DNA of 64,000 bases from Pseudomonas sp. GOM7 (GCF_026723825.1 NZ_CP113519.1:496001-560000), one strand, 5' to 3'; numbered from the stretch's first letter, positions 38,144 to 48,223 are shown. Notes: generated by a model from the sequence alone, not told the origin. Numbers and translations are program-made.

Positions 38144-39826
38144 TCAGCGGATATGCACGTAGTTGCCAGGGGCCGCTTCCATGGGGGGGTGCTTGGCGCC
38201 GCCCAGTATCAGCAGGGTATCGCGCTGTTCGCCGGAGCGCGCCTGGATCCATTCCAGCCACTGCGGCCACCAACTGCCTTGCTGGTGCTGGGCCTCATGG
38301 AGCCAGGCACGCGGATCCGAACTGAGCTTGGGGTTTTCGTAGTAATTGGCCTTGGGATTGCCCGGCGGGTTGAGAATGCTCTGGATATGGCCGCTGTTGG
38401 AGAGGATGAAGCGGCGATTGCCACCCAGTAGCAGGGTGGAGCGGTACACGGCGTCCCAGGGCGTGATGTGATCGTTGATGCCGGCCACGCTGAAGCTGTC
38501 GAGGTTGACCTTGCTCAGATCCACCGGCGTGCCGCACACCTCCAGGGCACCGGCGCGGGTCAGCGGGTTGTGCTTGAAGAAGTCGATCAGGTCGCCGTGC
38601 AGGGCCGCCGGCAGGCGGGTGCTGTCGTTGTTCCAGTAGAGGATGTCGAAGGCCGGCGGCTGCTTGCCGAGCAGGTAGTTGTTGATCCAGTAGTTCCAGA
38701 TCAGGTCGTTGGGGCGCATCCAGGCGAACACGCGGGCCATGTCGCGGCCGTCTAGCACGCCGTTCTGGTAGGAGCGGCGCTTGGCTGATTCCAGGGTTTC
38801 CTCGTCAGCGAAGAGCATGGCCGGGCTGTCGATCTGGCTGTCCATCAGGCTGACCATGTAGGTGGCGCTGCTGACCTTGCGCAGTTGCCGGCGTGCCTGC
38901 AGATGCCCTTGCAGGGCGGCGATGGTCAGGCCGCCGGCACAGGCGCCGAGCAGGTTGACGTCCTTGCTGCCGGTGATGGCGCGGCAGGCGTCGATGGCCT
39001 CCTCGACGGCCTGCACGTAACTCGACAGCCCCCACTCGCGGTGGCGCGGGTCGGGGTTGCGCCAACTGATCATGAAGGTTTGCAGGCCGTTCTTCAGGGC
39101 GTACTGGACGAAGCTCTTGTCGCTGGAAAGGTCGAATATGTAGTACTTGTTGATCTGTGGCGGCACGATCAGCAGCGGGCGCAGGTACTGCTTCTCGCTC
39201 ATCGGCTTGTACTGGATCAGCTCCAGCAGTTCGTTGCGAAATACCACGGCGCCCGGCGTGGCGGCCAGGTTGCGGCCCACCTCGAAGGCATGCTTGCTGA
39301 CCTGGCTGGGCAGGCCGTCGTTGTGCAGCAGATCCTCGACCAGGTGGCGCAGGCCGCTGAACAGGCTGCTACCGCCAGTGTTGAACAACTCCTTGAGTGC
39401 CAGCGGGTTGAGCAGGCTATTGGACGGTGACAGGGCGTCGCTGAGCAGAGCGGCGAGAAAGCGCGCACGGGCGCGGTCATCGGCGGGTAGGTCGCTCTCC
39501 TCGATCCAGGCATTGAGCTGCTTCTGCCAGGCCAGGTAGGCCTGTAGGCCGCGCTTGTAGAAGGGGTTGAGGTGCCAGGTGGGGTCGGCGAAACGGGCAT
39601 CGTGCGGATTGGGCTTGTGCAGGGTATCGCCGAGTAGAACACGACCCAGTTGACTGCCGAAGGCCAGTAGGTGGCGGGCGTTGTGCAACGGGTTGCGCAG
39701 GCTGTGGCCGGCCAGCAGGCGCACGGTGGAGAGCAGGTCGCGGCCGCGGATGCCGACCACTGCACTCTGGGCGTTGATGAAACTGGCGGGGGCGGGCAGA
39801 CCACCAGTATTGTTTTTGTCTCGCAT
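38144..39826 (-). CDS. phaC2: class II poly(3-hydroxyalkanoate) synthase 2
   Basis: 560 residues. The lipase-like box is GACAGG with catalytic C296; aspartate and histidine of the triad fit the DHITPWDAVYRS region near 452 and SGHIQSILNPPGNPK near 480. It polymerises medium-chain (R)-3-hydroxyacyl-CoA (C6-C14) on the granule surface. About half identical by eye to PhaC1 downstream in this window. The start at 39826 follows CGGAG; an ATG 7 codons upstream is less likely. A terminator-like hairpin lies between it and phaZ. Confidence 0.94.
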   Translation of the reverse strand: MRDKNNTGGLPAPASFINAQSAVVGIRGRDLLSTVRLLAGHSLRNPLHNARHLLAFGSQLGRVLLGDTLHKPNPHDARFADPTWHLNPFYKRGLQAYLAWQKQLNAWIEESDLPADDRARARFLAALLSDALSPSNSLLNPLALKELFNTGGSSLFSGLRHLVEDLLHNDGLPSQVSKHAFEVGRNLAATPGAVVFRNELLELIQYKPMSEKQYLRPLLIVPPQINKYYIFDLSSDKSFVQYALKNGLQTFMISWRNPDPRHREWGLSSYVQAVEEAIDACRAITGSKDVNLLGACAGGLTIAALQGHLQARRQLRKVSSATYMVSLMDSQIDSPAMLFADEETLESAKRRSYQNGVLDGRDMARVFAWMRPNDLIWNYWINNYLLGKQPPAFDILYWNNDSTRLPAALHGDLIDFFKHNPLTRAGALEVCGTPVDLSKVNLDSFSVAGINDHITPWDAVYRSTLLLGGNRRFILSNSGHIQSILNPPGNPKANYYENPKLSSDPRAWLHEAQHQQGSWWPQWLEWIQARSGEQRDTLLILGGAKHPPMEAAPGNYVHIR

Positions 39827-39957
39827 GGGGCAACACTCCGTCGTCAAACCGTCTAGAGACCTTCAGGGTGCCGGGGGCGCCGAACGCTCACCAGCTTGCC
39901 CAGCAAGCCTTGTACCAGACGCGCAGGAAGTGCATTCCAGACGGCCGCGTCGAAAAT

Positions 39958-39982
39958 GCAAAAGGCCGCTGGCGGCCTTTGC
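39958..39982 (-). terminator. terminator-like hairpin between phaZ and phaC2
   Basis: AAAGGCCGC, loop of 2, GCGGCCTTT; reading leftward the stem is followed by TTTTGCATTTTC. It should reduce transcription from phaC1-phaZ into phaC2-phaD. Confidence 0.7.
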
Positions 39983-40046
39983 GTCGAGCTGTCAGACCAT
40001 CGCGCACTCCCGTGGTGCGGTCAAGTCATCCCGCTGCGCCCAGCGC

Positions 40047-40901
40047 TCAATGGCGGATGGGCGTTGGCTGCGGGTGCATCACCGCGCGATGCCGTTCCTC
40101 CTCGAGGAATTTCATGATGATCGGTGCCACGGCTTCGGCGCGCGTCACCAGGAACAGGTGGCCGTCGTCAATGATGTGCAGCTCGGCGTTGGGGATGCGC
40201 CAGGCCAGCAGGCGCATGTTGATCAGCGGGATCAAGGGGTCGTCGTCGCCGGCCATCACCAGGGTGGGTTGGCGAATCTTGTGCAGCCAGTGGATGCTGG
40301 TCCAGCCGAGGCCGGCGAACAGTTGCCAGTAGTAGCCCATCTTGCCGCCCGAGCGCACCTTGCTGGCATGCGCCATGGCCAGCTTGGGGTCACGACGGAA
40401 GGCACCGCCGTAGATGTCCGGGGCGATGCGCACACCGTAAGAGGGCTGTACGTAGCGCCGTGGACTGGCCATGCGCCAGAGCACCTTGGGTTTGCCCGGC
40501 ACCATCACCGCGCCGGCCGAAGTGGCCGCGAGGATCAGCTTCTTGCAACGCTCCGGGTAGTCGTGAGCGAACTGCTGTGCCAGGGCTCCGCCCCAGGACA
40601 CGCCGATGGCGTTGACCTGGCCATAGTCGAGGTAATCGAGCATGCGCGCCGCCAGCTTGGCCAGCCCCGGGAAGCGATAGGGTGTGGCCGGCGTAGAGGA
40701 GCCACCGACACCGGGCACATCGAAGGCAATCACTTCCATGTCCGGGTCGAGTGCCCGGACGAAGGGCATGACCAGCTCCAGGTTGGCGCCGATGCCGTTG
40801 AAGATCAGCAGCGGCACCAGTTGCCCGTTACCGGGGCGTACCGCGGTGCGGATGGTCTGCCCATCGAGGTCGATGGTGCGGAAGACGAATGGTTGCGGCA
40901 T
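40047..40901 (-). CDS. phaZ: intracellular medium-chain PHA depolymerase
   Basis: 284 residues, alpha/beta hydrolase. Nucleophile elbow GVSWGGA with S102, aspartate in GDDDPLIPL near 220, histidine in IIDDGHLFLV near 245. It hydrolyses stored medium-chain PHA so it can be reused. The start at 40901 gives the family N-terminus MPQPFVFRTIDLDGQ. It lies between phaC1 and phaC2; 153 bases separate it from phaC1 and include a short stem (GCAGCAC / GTGCTGC, 41008-41027) without a T-run. Confidence 0.94.
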   Translation of the reverse strand: MPQPFVFRTIDLDGQTIRTAVRPGNGQLVPLLIFNGIGANLELVMPFVRALDPDMEVIAFDVPGVGGSSTPATPYRFPGLAKLAARMLDYLDYGQVNAIGVSWGGALAQQFAHDYPERCKKLILAATSAGAVMVPGKPKVLWRMASPRRYVQPSYGVRIAPDIYGGAFRRDPKLAMAHASKVRSGGKMGYYWQLFAGLGWTSIHWLHKIRQPTLVMAGDDDPLIPLINMRLLAWRIPNAELHIIDDGHLFLVTRAEAVAPIIMKFLEEERHRAVMHPQPTPIRH

Positions 40902-41054
40902 GGGCGCAGCCCCTATCGAGTTGAGCGCTGGAGCCGACCGTCCTGGCCGCTTCCAGAATGACCAGGCCAGGCCTGGTTCGCCGCGCCCGGCCAGGCCGTC
41001 GTGGCGTGCAGCACTCCCCTGTGCTGCGTGCAAGGTTGCACCGGGCGCGAGCGA

Positions 41055-42734
41055 TCAGCGCTCGTGCACGTAGGTACCCGGCGAGGCTTCGCCGGCCGGG
41101 TATTTCTTGTTGCCCAGGCTGGTGGGGCTGCCCTTGATCTTGCCCGAGCGCTCGGCCAGCCACTTCTGCCAATGCAGCCACCAGGAGTCGGCATTCTTGG
41201 TCGCGTTCTCCTGCCAGGCTGCCGGGTCGTAAGGCATTTCACTGTTGGTCAGGTAGCGCGCCTTGGGGTTGCCGGGCGGGTTGAGGATGCTCTGGATATG
41301 GCCGCTGTTGGACAGGACAAACTCGCACTTGCCACCGAACAGCAGTGCCGACTTGTAGCAGGACTTCCACGGCGTGATGTGGTCGCTGGTGCCGGCTACG
41401 CAGAAGAAATCGCAGGTGACCTGCTTGAGGTCGATGGGCGTGCCGCAGACCTCCAGGGCGCCGCTGCGGGTCAACGGGTTGGTCTGGAACATCTCGATGA
41501 ATTCGCCGTGCAGGGCGGCGGGCAGGCGCGTGGTGTCGTTGTTCCAATAGAGGATGTCGAACACCGGCGGTTCGTTGCCGAGCAGGTAGTTGTTGACCCA
41601 GTAGTTCCAGATCAGGTCGTTGGGGCGCATCCAGGCGAACACCTTGGCCATGTCGCTGCCTTCCAGCACACCGCTCTGATAGGAGCGGCGCTTGGCGACT
41701 TCCAGGGTCTTCTCGTCGGCGAACAGCGCGACCTGAGTGTCGAGTTGGGTGTCGAGCACGCTGACCAGCAGGGTCAGAGCATTGACCTTCTGCTCGCCGA
41801 GGGCGGCGTAATGGCCGAGCAGGGAGGCGGTGGTCAGGCCACCGGAGCAGGCACCGAGCATGTTGACGTCCTTGCTGCCGGTGATGGCGCAGACCACGTC
41901 GATGACCTCCTTGAGGGCCTCGATGTAGGTGGACAGGCCCCATTCGCGCTGCGCCTTGGTCGGGTTGCGCCAACTGACGATGAAGGTCTGCACCTGGCTG
42001 CGCAGGAGGAAGCGCGCCAGGCTCTTCTCCGGCGACAGGTCGAAGACATAGAACTTGTTGATCTGCGGTGGCACCACCAGCAACGGACGTTCATGCACGC
42101 TCTCGGTGATTGGCTGGTACTGGATCAGTTCCAGCACGTCGTTGCGAAACACCACTGCACCGTCGGTGGTGGCCAGGTTCTTGCCGACCTCGAAGGCCGC
42201 CATGTTCACCTGGCTGGGCATGCCGCCGTTGTGCACCAGATCCTTGGCCAGGTGCGAGAGGCCGTCGAGCAGGCTCTTGCCGCCGGTCTCGAAGAAGCGC
42301 TTGACCGCCGCCGGGTTGGCCATGCTGTTGGAGGGCGCCATGGCTTCGGTCATCAGGTTGATGACGAAGTGGCCGCGGCTGGCGTCCTGCTCCGACAGCG
42401 AACTGTGCTCGATCCAGTCGTGCAGCTCCTTGCGCCAGGCCAGGTAGGTCTGCAGGTAGCGACGGTACAGGGGGTTCTGGCTCCAGGCCGGATCACTGAA
42501 ACGGCGGTCGCCTTCCTCGGGTGTGAGTTCGGACTGGCCGAGCAGCACGTTCTTCAGTTCGAGGCCGAAATGGGCGACATGCTTGACGCTATGGAAGGGT
42601 TGTTTGAGTGCTTGGGCGAGTACCATGCGGGCAGAGGTCAGAAGATCCTTACCGCGAATACCGATCACCGGGTTGAGTCCCAGTGTGTTTTCCGAAGCCT
42701 GGCGCTTCAGGTCTTCGTTGTTCTTGTCACTCAT
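41055..42734 (-). CDS. phaC1: class II poly(3-hydroxyalkanoate) synthase 1
   Basis: 559 residues. Box GACSGG with catalytic C296, exactly the position reported for Pseudomonas PhaC1; triad aspartate/histidine regions DHITPWKSCYKS and SGHIQSILNPPGNPK. It makes medium-chain-length polyhydroxyalkanoate from (R)-3-hydroxyacyl-CoA. First gene of its operon; the 292-base upstream region must contain the promoter regulated by PhaD and carbon status. Confidence 0.96.
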   Translation of the reverse strand: MSDKNNEDLKRQASENTLGLNPVIGIRGKDLLTSARMVLAQALKQPFHSVKHVAHFGLELKNVLLGQSELTPEEGDRRFSDPAWSQNPLYRRYLQTYLAWRKELHDWIEHSSLSEQDASRGHFVINLMTEAMAPSNSMANPAAVKRFFETGGKSLLDGLSHLAKDLVHNGGMPSQVNMAAFEVGKNLATTDGAVVFRNDVLELIQYQPITESVHERPLLVVPPQINKFYVFDLSPEKSLARFLLRSQVQTFIVSWRNPTKAQREWGLSTYIEALKEVIDVVCAITGSKDVNMLGACSGGLTTASLLGHYAALGEQKVNALTLLVSVLDTQLDTQVALFADEKTLEVAKRRSYQSGVLEGSDMAKVFAWMRPNDLIWNYWVNNYLLGNEPPVFDILYWNNDTTRLPAALHGEFIEMFQTNPLTRSGALEVCGTPIDLKQVTCDFFCVAGTSDHITPWKSCYKSALLFGGKCEFVLSNSGHIQSILNPPGNPKARYLTNSEMPYDPAAWQENATKNADSWWLHWQKWLAERSGKIKGSPTSLGNKKYPAGEASPGTYVHER

Positions 42735-43026
42735 CTACGACGCTCCAATGTCCTGAGGCGCGTACTGGCCATGCGCTCGGCGAAGCAATGGCCAGGTACT
42801 GCTCGGGTTGCCGGGGGCGGATCGAGTCCGCGTCATTCGTTGCATCTGGTTGGGCCAAATGCAGGGAACCTGCCAGTTCCTTGGTTACCCGAGTTTGTGC
42901 CGTTAGGCAAGCCGGTCAATGGAGCGGAAGTGTGCCGTGATGGATTAGAAAATTCGCCCTAACTCACGTGATCGGCCCGCTGTCGAAGGGCGCGAAGGCT
43001 CTGTGGCGGGGCTTTGCGGTGGGCGT
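42735..43026. promoter_or_regulatory. 292-bp region upstream of phaC1
   Basis: No gene seen. AT-richer near 42940 (GATTAGAAAATTCG). I looked for a sigma-54 type GG/GC promoter and for a sigma-70 promoter and could not assign either with confidence. PhaD operators would be expected here. Confidence 0.4.
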
Positions 43027-43398
43027 TCAGAGCATCAGGCGGACGACGGATTCGTCAGGGTCGCGCGACTGGCCGGCGGCGGCCAGTTGCGCCAGGTAGT
43101 CGGCCCAGAGCTGATCCTGGCGGGTGGCCAGCTCGTAGAGGTAGTCCCATGTGAACAGGCCGCTGTCATGGCCATCGTCGAAGCACAGTTTCAGTGCATA
43201 GTTGCCGGCCGGCTCGATACGCTCGAGGCCGACCTTGAGCTTGCCGGTCTGCAGGATCGGCTTGCCATGCCCTTGCACCTCGGCCGAGGGGGAGTGCACG
43301 CGGAGGAACTCGGCGCTGAGCGAATAGCTCTGCTCGCCGTAACGCAGCTCCAGGGTCTTCGATGCCTTGTGCAGTTTGATTGCGCTGGGGATGGGCAT
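43027..43398 (-). CDS. DUF971 (GBBH-like N-terminal domain) protein
   Basis: 123 residues. A beta-rich domain with IPSAIKLHKASKTLELRYG, FLRVHSPSAEV and YALKLCFDDGHDSGLFTWDYLYELA, the DUF971 pattern related to the N-terminal domain of gamma-butyrobetaine hydroxylase. Possible roles in iron-sulfur or protein-interaction chemistry have been suggested for the family, but none is shown here. It follows hslU and precedes phaC1 on the same strand, as in P. aeruginosa. Start at 43398 avoids reading through the repeat. Confidence 0.83.
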   Translation of the reverse strand: MPIPSAIKLHKASKTLELRYGEQSYSLSAEFLRVHSPSAEVQGHGKPILQTGKLKVGLERIEPAGNYALKLCFDDGHDSGLFTWDYLYELATRQDQLWADYLAQLAAAGQSRDPDESVVRLML

Positions 43399-43403
43399 GG
43401 GGC

Positions 43404-43475
43404 AGCTCCAAGCTGCAAGCCTCAAGCTACAAGTTCAAGCGGATGGGCTTGCGGCTTGTAGCTTGCAGCTTGCGG
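43404..43475. repeat. imperfect palindrome, AAGCTGCAAGC family, copy 3
   Basis: Left arm about 43404-43440, right arm 43446-43475, complementary with one short insertion. It separates hslU from the DUF971 gene. Confidence 0.78.
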
Positions 43476-43481
43476 CTGTTT

Positions 43482-44822
43482 TCAGAGGATATAACGCGAC
43501 AGGTCTTCGTCCTGCGCCAGCTCGCCGAGATGGCCGTTGACGTAGGCGGCGTCGATGCGAATGGCTTGACCATCGTGCTGCGCGGCCAGGTCGGAGGCGG
43601 TGAAGGATACCTCTTCGAGCAGGCGTTCGAGCAGGGTGTGCAGGCGCCGCGCGCCGATGTTCTCGGTCTTCTCGTTGACCTGCCAGGCGATCTCGGCCAG
43701 GCGTTTGATGCCGTCCTCGGCGAACTCGATGTCCAGCCCCTCGGTCTTCAGCAGCGCGCTGTACTGCTCGGTGAGCGAGGCGTGCGGTTCGCTGAGGATG
43801 CGCTCGAAATCCTGCGGGCTCAGCGCCTTGAGCTCGACGCGGATCGGCAGGCGGCCTTGCAGTTCCGGCACCAGATCACTCGGCTTGCTCAGGTGAAACG
43901 CGCCACTGGCGATGAACAGGATATGGTCGGTCTTGACCATGCCCAGCTTGGTGTTGACCGTGCAGCCCTCGATCAGCGGCAGCAGGTCGCGCTGTACGCC
44001 TTCACGGGAGACGTCGGCACCGCCGGCATTGGCGCGCTTGGCCACCTTGTCGATCTCGTCGATGAAGACGATGCCGTGTTGTTCGACGGCTTCCAGGGCG
44101 CGGGCCTTGAGTTCTTCCTCGTTGACCAGGCGCGCGGCTTCTTCGTCACGTACCAGCTTGAGGGCGTCGGCGACCTTGAGCTTGCGGTTCTTCTTCTTGC
44201 CCTTGCCGAGGCCGGAGAAGAGGTTCTGCAACTGGCTGGTCATTTCCTCCATGCCCGGTGGGGTCATGATCTCCACGCCCATGGGGGACTCGGCCACCTC
44301 GATGTCGATTTCCTTGTCGTCGAGCTGGCCTTCGCGCAGGCGCTTGCGGAATAGCTGACGGGTGTTGGAATCCTCGTTGCGCGCCGGCTCGTCACCGAAA
44401 CCCTGGCGCGCGGGCGGCAGCAAAGCGTCGAGGATGCGTTCCTCGGCGGCGTCCTCGGCGCGGTGGCGCACCTTGGTGATTTCCTGCTCGCGCAGCATCT
44501 TCACGGCGGCATCGGCCAGGTCGCGGATGATCGATTCGACATCGCGGCCGACATAGCCGACCTCGGTGAACTTGGTCGCCTCGACCTTGATGAAGGGTGC
44601 CCCTGCCAGCTTGGCCAGGCGCCGGGCGATTTCGGTCTTGCCCACGCCAGTGGGGCCGATCATCAGGATGTTCTTCGGCGTGACCTCCTGGCGCAGGTCG
44701 GCCGGCAGTTGCATGCGCCGCCAGCGGTTGCGCAGGGCAATGGCCACGGCGCGCTTGGCGTCGTCCTGGCCGATGATGTGGCGGTTGAGTTCGTGGACGA
44801 TCTCGCGGGGCGTCATGGACAT
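43482..44822 (-). CDS. hslU: ATP-dependent protease ATPase subunit HslU (ClpY)
   Basis: 446 residues. Walker A GPTGVGKT at 56-63, the GYVG pore loop ([12 protein letters not shown]) soon after, Walker [13 protein letters not shown] near 252, and a C-terminal LSRYIL tail that docks into HslV. It unfolds proteins for degradation by HslV. A second ATG at codon 3 is possible. It lies 48 bases after hslV. Confidence 0.97.
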   Translation of the reverse strand: MSMTPREIVHELNRHIIGQDDAKRAVAIALRNRWRRMQLPADLRQEVTPKNILMIGPTGVGKTEIARRLAKLAGAPFIKVEATKFTEVGYVGRDVESIIRDLADAAVKMLREQEITKVRHRAEDAAEERILDALLPPARQGFGDEPARNEDSNTRQLFRKRLREGQLDDKEIDIEVAESPMGVEIMTPPGMEEMTSQLQNLFSGLGKGKKKNRKLKVADALKLVRDEEAARLVNEEELKARALEAVEQHGIVFIDEIDKVAKRANAGGADVSREGVQRDLLPLIEGCTVNTKLGMVKTDHILFIASGAFHLSKPSDLVPELQGRLPIRVELKALSPQDFERILSEPHASLTEQYSALLKTEGLDIEFAEDGIKRLAEIAWQVNEKTENIGARRLHTLLERLLEEVSFTASDLAAQHDGQAIRIDAAYVNGHLGELAQDEDLSRYIL

Positions 44823-44870
44823 GGAATCGGGCTCGCTATCGAATCTATGAAAGAATTGGACGCTTGGGCC

Positions 44871-45401
44871 TCACTCGGGCGCGTCCAGTTCCTCGATGGT
44901 CTGGTGATGATTGGTGAAGACACAGATGTCGCCGGCGATACCTAGCGCAGTCTCGGCCACCTCGCGGGCGGACAGATCGGTCTTCATCAGCAGGGCGCGC
45001 GCGGCGGCCTGGGCGAAGTTGCCGCCGGAACCCATGGCGATCAGACCTTCCTCGGGCTCGACCACGTCGCCGTTGCCGGTGATGATCAGGGAGGCGTCCT
45101 TGTTGGCCACCGCCAGCATGGCTTCCAGGCGGCTCAGACTGCGGTCGGTACGCCAGTCCTTGGCCAGTTCGACGGCGGCGCGTACCAGGTGACCCTGGTG
45201 CTTTTCCAACTGGCCCTCGAAACGCTCGAACAGGGTGAAGGCATCGGCGGTGGCTCCGGCGAAGCCGGCCAGCACCTGACCGTGGTAGAGGCGACGCACC
45301 TTCTTGGCGTTGCCTTTCATCACGGTGTTGCCCAGGGATACCTGGCCGTCGCCAGCCATCACGACCTTGCCGTGGCGGCGTACTGAAACGATGGTGGTCA
45401 A
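44871..45401 (-). CDS. hslV: ATP-dependent protease peptidase subunit HslV (ClpQ), TTG start
   Basis: 176 residues if initiated at TTG 45401, exactly the length of E. coli HslV. GGAG lies 8 bases before this TTG, and the protein then starts (M)[10 protein letters not shown], so after methionine removal the catalytic N-terminal threonine is exposed. An upstream ATG at 45428 would bury that threonine behind ten residues and is rejected. Other features: [15 protein letters not shown], and GNGDVVEPE. The MITE-like element lies just upstream. Confidence 0.94.
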   Translation of the reverse strand: MTTIVSVRRHGKVVMAGDGQVSLGNTVMKGNAKKVRRLYHGQVLAGFAGATADAFTLFERFEGQLEKHQGHLVRAAVELAKDWRTDRSLSRLEAMLAVANKDASLIITGNGDVVEPEEGLIAMGSGGNFAQAAARALLMKTDLSAREVAETALGIAGDICVFTNHHQTIEELDAPE

Positions 45402-45796
45402 GGGTGAATCTCCACGCTGCGGGGCCAATTGCCCGGATGAAGAATCAGATGGGGTGCTAGTCGCGGCTTTTCAACCAGCGACGGGCTTAACAGGCTGTTG
45501 AAAAACTACCTGCGTTGTCTGGCCGTTGTTAAAAACAGCCTCACAATCGAAGATTGAGCGCGCTTTAGCGCGGCCCCGCAGGGGTGAGCGAAGCGAATCA
45601 AATGCTCATTTACAGCACGTAAACCCGAGTGCGGGCCCAGTGCTTTTTTCGGCTGTTTTCGCCTCGGCCAGCCTGCCTCGGCTCGGGCTTCCTGCTTCGC
45701 TCTATCTCCTGCATCCATGCAGTCGTCGCCTACGTTTTTCAACGGCCTGTTGGGCGATCAGCGTACCGATCCATCCTTTTGCAGCTTGCAGCCGCT
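45402..45796. other. 395-bp intergenic region between the SPOR gene and hslV, mostly the MITE-like element
   Basis: Apart from the 45489-45751 element the region contains about 87 bases before hslV, which should carry its promoter, and 45 bases after the SPOR gene with a partial AAGCTGCAAGC unit (45781-45792). A short open frame across the element is treated as non-coding. Confidence 0.6.
45489..45751. mobile_element. MITE-like element with ~25-bp terminal inverted repeats
   Basis: Left end AACAGGCTGTTGAAAAACTA (45489 on) and right end (45727-45751), whose complement reads AACAGGCCGTTGAAAAACGT, match at 17 of the first 18 positions. The 263 bp between hold no transposase. Internal text such as AGGGGTGAGCGAAGCGAATC is typical of short intergenic repeats I recall from Pseudomonas. 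No clear target-site duplication is visible. Confidence 0.7.
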
Positions 45797-46477
45797 TCAA
45801 CGGACTTGGCGTTGTTGTAACAGCAGGTTGCTGAAACCGCTGGCGGCGAGAGATTTCTGCGCACCGGCCAGTTGTTCACGGGTGGCGTAGGGACCGACCA
45901 GTACGCGATGCCAGGTTTCCTCGCGTACCTTGCCGGTTTCCACCTTGACGTTCTGCCCGAGGAGGATGATCTGCGCGCGCAGGGCGTCGGCGTCCTCGCG
46001 ACGGCGGAACGAGCCAGCCTGGAGGAAAAACTGGGTGGTGACGGGGGCGCTGGCGATCACCTGCGGCGGCGGTGGCGGTACTTCGCCCTTGAGCGCGGCT
46101 TCGGCGCGGGCGGTGTCGATCTTCGCCGCTTCTTCCGGGGTTACCGGCTTTTGCTCTGGTGTCGGCGTGGGCGGTGGGGTCTCCTCCAGCGCCTGCGGCA
46201 GGATCACCTCGGATTCCGGCAACAGGGTATAGAAGTCGTACTTGGGCCTGGCAGGTTCGCTCGCCTGCGGCCTGGGCTCGGGCTTGTTGCTCTTGGCAGT
46301 CTGCTCGCCCTTGTCGCGGCGCACTTCGTCACGCCCCGGTTCGAGGCTGAACAGGAACATGAAGAAGCCGCCGACCACCAGGCCGCAGGCCAGCCAGATC
46401 CAGCCAGGTACCGGCTTCTTGGCGGGTGCCTGGTAGCGGCTCGCGCCGCGCTTGGGTGCGGGTTTCTTCTTCGCCAT
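45797..46477 (-). CDS. SPOR-domain cell-division protein, FtsN-like
   Basis: 226 residues. A short basic cytoplasmic N-terminus (AKKKPAPKRGASRYQ), one membrane helix near 29-49 (WIWLACGLVVGGFFMFLFSL), a Pro/Glu-rich periplasmic linker, and a C-terminal SPOR domain (about 148-226; FFLQAGSFRRREDADALRAQ and VLVGPYATREQL) that binds denuded peptidoglycan at the septum. The layout matches FtsN. It is 6 bases after argS and probably cotranscribed. Confidence 0.88.
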   Translation of the reverse strand: MAKKKPAPKRGASRYQAPAKKPVPGWIWLACGLVVGGFFMFLFSLEPGRDEVRRDKGEQTAKSNKPEPRPQASEPARPKYDFYTLLPESEVILPQALEETPPPTPTPEQKPVTPEEAAKIDTARAEAALKGEVPPPPPQVIASAPVTTQFFLQAGSFRRREDADALRAQIILLGQNVKVETGKVREETWHRVLVGPYATREQLAGAQKSLAASGFSNLLLQQRQVR

Positions 46478-46483
46478 GGCGGG

Positions 46484-48223
46484 TTACATGCGCTCCAGGG
46501 TTTCCAGGCCGAGCAGTTCCAGGCCCTGCTTGAGGGTGCGTCCGGTGAGGGCGGTCAGGCGCAGGCGGCTGTTGCGAGTGGCCTCGTCTTCGGCATTCAG
46601 TATCGGGCAGTTCTCGTAGAAGCTGGAGAACAGGCCGGCAAGGTCATACAGGTAGGCGCAGAGCATGTGCGGCGTACCCTTTTCGGCGACGCTGCCCAGC
46701 AACTCATTGAACTGCGCCAGCTTGGCGGCCAGGGCCTGCTCCTGCTCGGCGACCAGGGTGATCTGCCCGCCGATCTCGTCCGCACCCTTGCCCAGCTTAC
46801 GGAAAACGCCGGCCACGCGGGTGTAGGCATACAGCAGGTAGGGCGCAGTGTTGCCCTCGAAGCTGAGCATCAGGTCGAAGTTGAAGCTGTAGTCGCTGGT
46901 GCGATGCTTGGACAGGTCGGCGTATTTCACCGAGGCGATGCCCACCACGCGGGCAATCTGGCGCAACTCGTCGTCGCCCAGCTCCGGGTTCTTGCTCTTG
47001 ACCAGTTCATAGGCCCGCTGCTCGGCCTCATCGAGCAGGTGCACCAGTTTCACGGTGCCGCCGTCGCGGGTCTTGAATGGGCGACCATCCGGGCCGTTCA
47101 TGGTGCCGAAGCCCATGTGCTCCATTTCCATGCTGGCCGGCACGAAGTCGGCCAGGCGCGCGCAGGAGAAGACCATCTGGAAGTGCAGGGCCTGGCGCTG
47201 GTCGACGAAGTACAGCACGCGGTCGGCCTTGAGCGTGCCCGCGCGGTAGCGGGTGGCGGCCAGGTCGGTGGTGGCGTACAGGTAGCCGCCGCCGGCCTTC
47301 TGTACGATCAGCGGCAGCGGGTTGCCTTCGGCGTTCTTGAATTCCTCCATGAACACGCACTTCGCGCCGTTGTCTTCGGTGAGCAGGCCCTTGGCGGCGA
47401 GGTCGGCGACCACCTGCGGCAGGTCGTCGTTGTAGGCGCTCTCGCCCTTGACGTCTGCCATGCTCAGCTTGACGCCGAGGCGGTCGTACAGCGCCTGGCA
47501 GTGGCTCAGGGAGATGTCGTTGAACCGATTCCACAGGCGCAGGCATTCGGCGTCACCGGCCTGCAGCTTGACCACCAGCTCGCGGGCGCGGTCGGCGAAC
47601 TCGGGGGATTCGTCGAAGCGCTTCTTGGCGGCACGGTAGAAGCCTTCCAGGTCGGCCAGCTCACTCTCGGCCGCCGCCGGGTTTTCCTGCATGTAGGCCA
47701 GCAGCATGCCGAACTGGGTGCCCCAGTCGCCAACATGGTTCTGGCGGATCACGCTGTCACCGAGGAACTCCAGCACACGGGCCACGCCGTCGCCGATGAT
47801 GGTCGAGCGCAGGTGGCCTACGTGCATTTCCTTGGCCAGGTTGGGGGCCGACAGGTCGACCACCACGCGCTGCGTCGGGCCGTTCTTGCGCACGCCGAGC
47901 TTGGCATCGGCCAGCGCCGCTTCCAGGCGCTGCGCCAGGGCATCGCTGTTCTGGAAGAAGTTGAGGAAGCCCGGGCCGGCGATTTCCACCTTGGCGATCT
48001 GTTCATCGGCCGGCAGCGCTGCGATCAGCTTTTCGGCCAGGTCACGCGGTTTCATGCCGGCCGGTTTGGCCAGCATCATGGCGATATTGCTGGCGAAGTC
48101 GCCGTGGCTCTTGTCCTTGGTGTTCTCCACCTGGATGGCCGGCGTCAGGCCCGCTGGCAGCACGCCATCGGCGGTGAGGCGGTCAAGGGCTTGCTGGATC
48201 AGGTGGCGAATGCTGTCTTTCAT
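46484..48223 (-). CDS. argS: arginyl-tRNA synthetase
   Basis: 579 residues, class I synthetase. The HIGH-type signature is HVGH in [17 protein letters not shown] near 125, preceded by the N-terminal tRNA D-loop-binding domain ([16 protein letters not shown]). No KMSK-like consensus stands out, which is usual for ArgRS. The C-terminal anticodon-binding domain ends with [13 protein letters not shown]. The start at 48223 is the family-standard MKDSIRHL; the longer frame runs into a repeat. Confidence 0.97.
   Translation of the reverse strand: MKDSIRHLIQQALDRLTADGVLPAGLTPAIQVENTKDKSHGDFASNIAMMLAKPAGMKPRDLAEKLIAALPADEQIAKVEIAGPGFLNFFQNSDALAQRLEAALADAKLGVRKNGPTQRVVVDLSAPNLAKEMHVGHLRSTIIGDGVARVLEFLGDSVIRQNHVGDWGTQFGMLLAYMQENPAAAESELADLEGFYRAAKKRFDESPEFADRARELVVKLQAGDAECLRLWNRFNDISLSHCQALYDRLGVKLSMADVKGESAYNDDLPQVVADLAAKGLLTEDNGAKCVFMEEFKNAEGNPLPLIVQKAGGGYLYATTDLAATRYRAGTLKADRVLYFVDQRQALHFQMVFSCARLADFVPASMEMEHMGFGTMNGPDGRPFKTRDGGTVKLVHLLDEAEQRAYELVKSKNPELGDDELRQIARVVGIASVKYADLSKHRTSDYSFNFDLMLSFEGNTAPYLLYAYTRVAGVFRKLGKGADEIGGQITLVAEQEQALAAKLAQFNELLGSVAEKGTPHMLCAYLYDLAGLFSSFYENCPILNAEDEATRNSRLRLTALTGRTLKQGLELLGLETLERM

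Noticed and set aside
45526..45834. Open frame of 102 codons across the MITE-like element
   Set aside because: It reads through the repeat and its inverted end, lacks a ribosome-binding site and changes composition at the element border. Better explained as repeat DNA.
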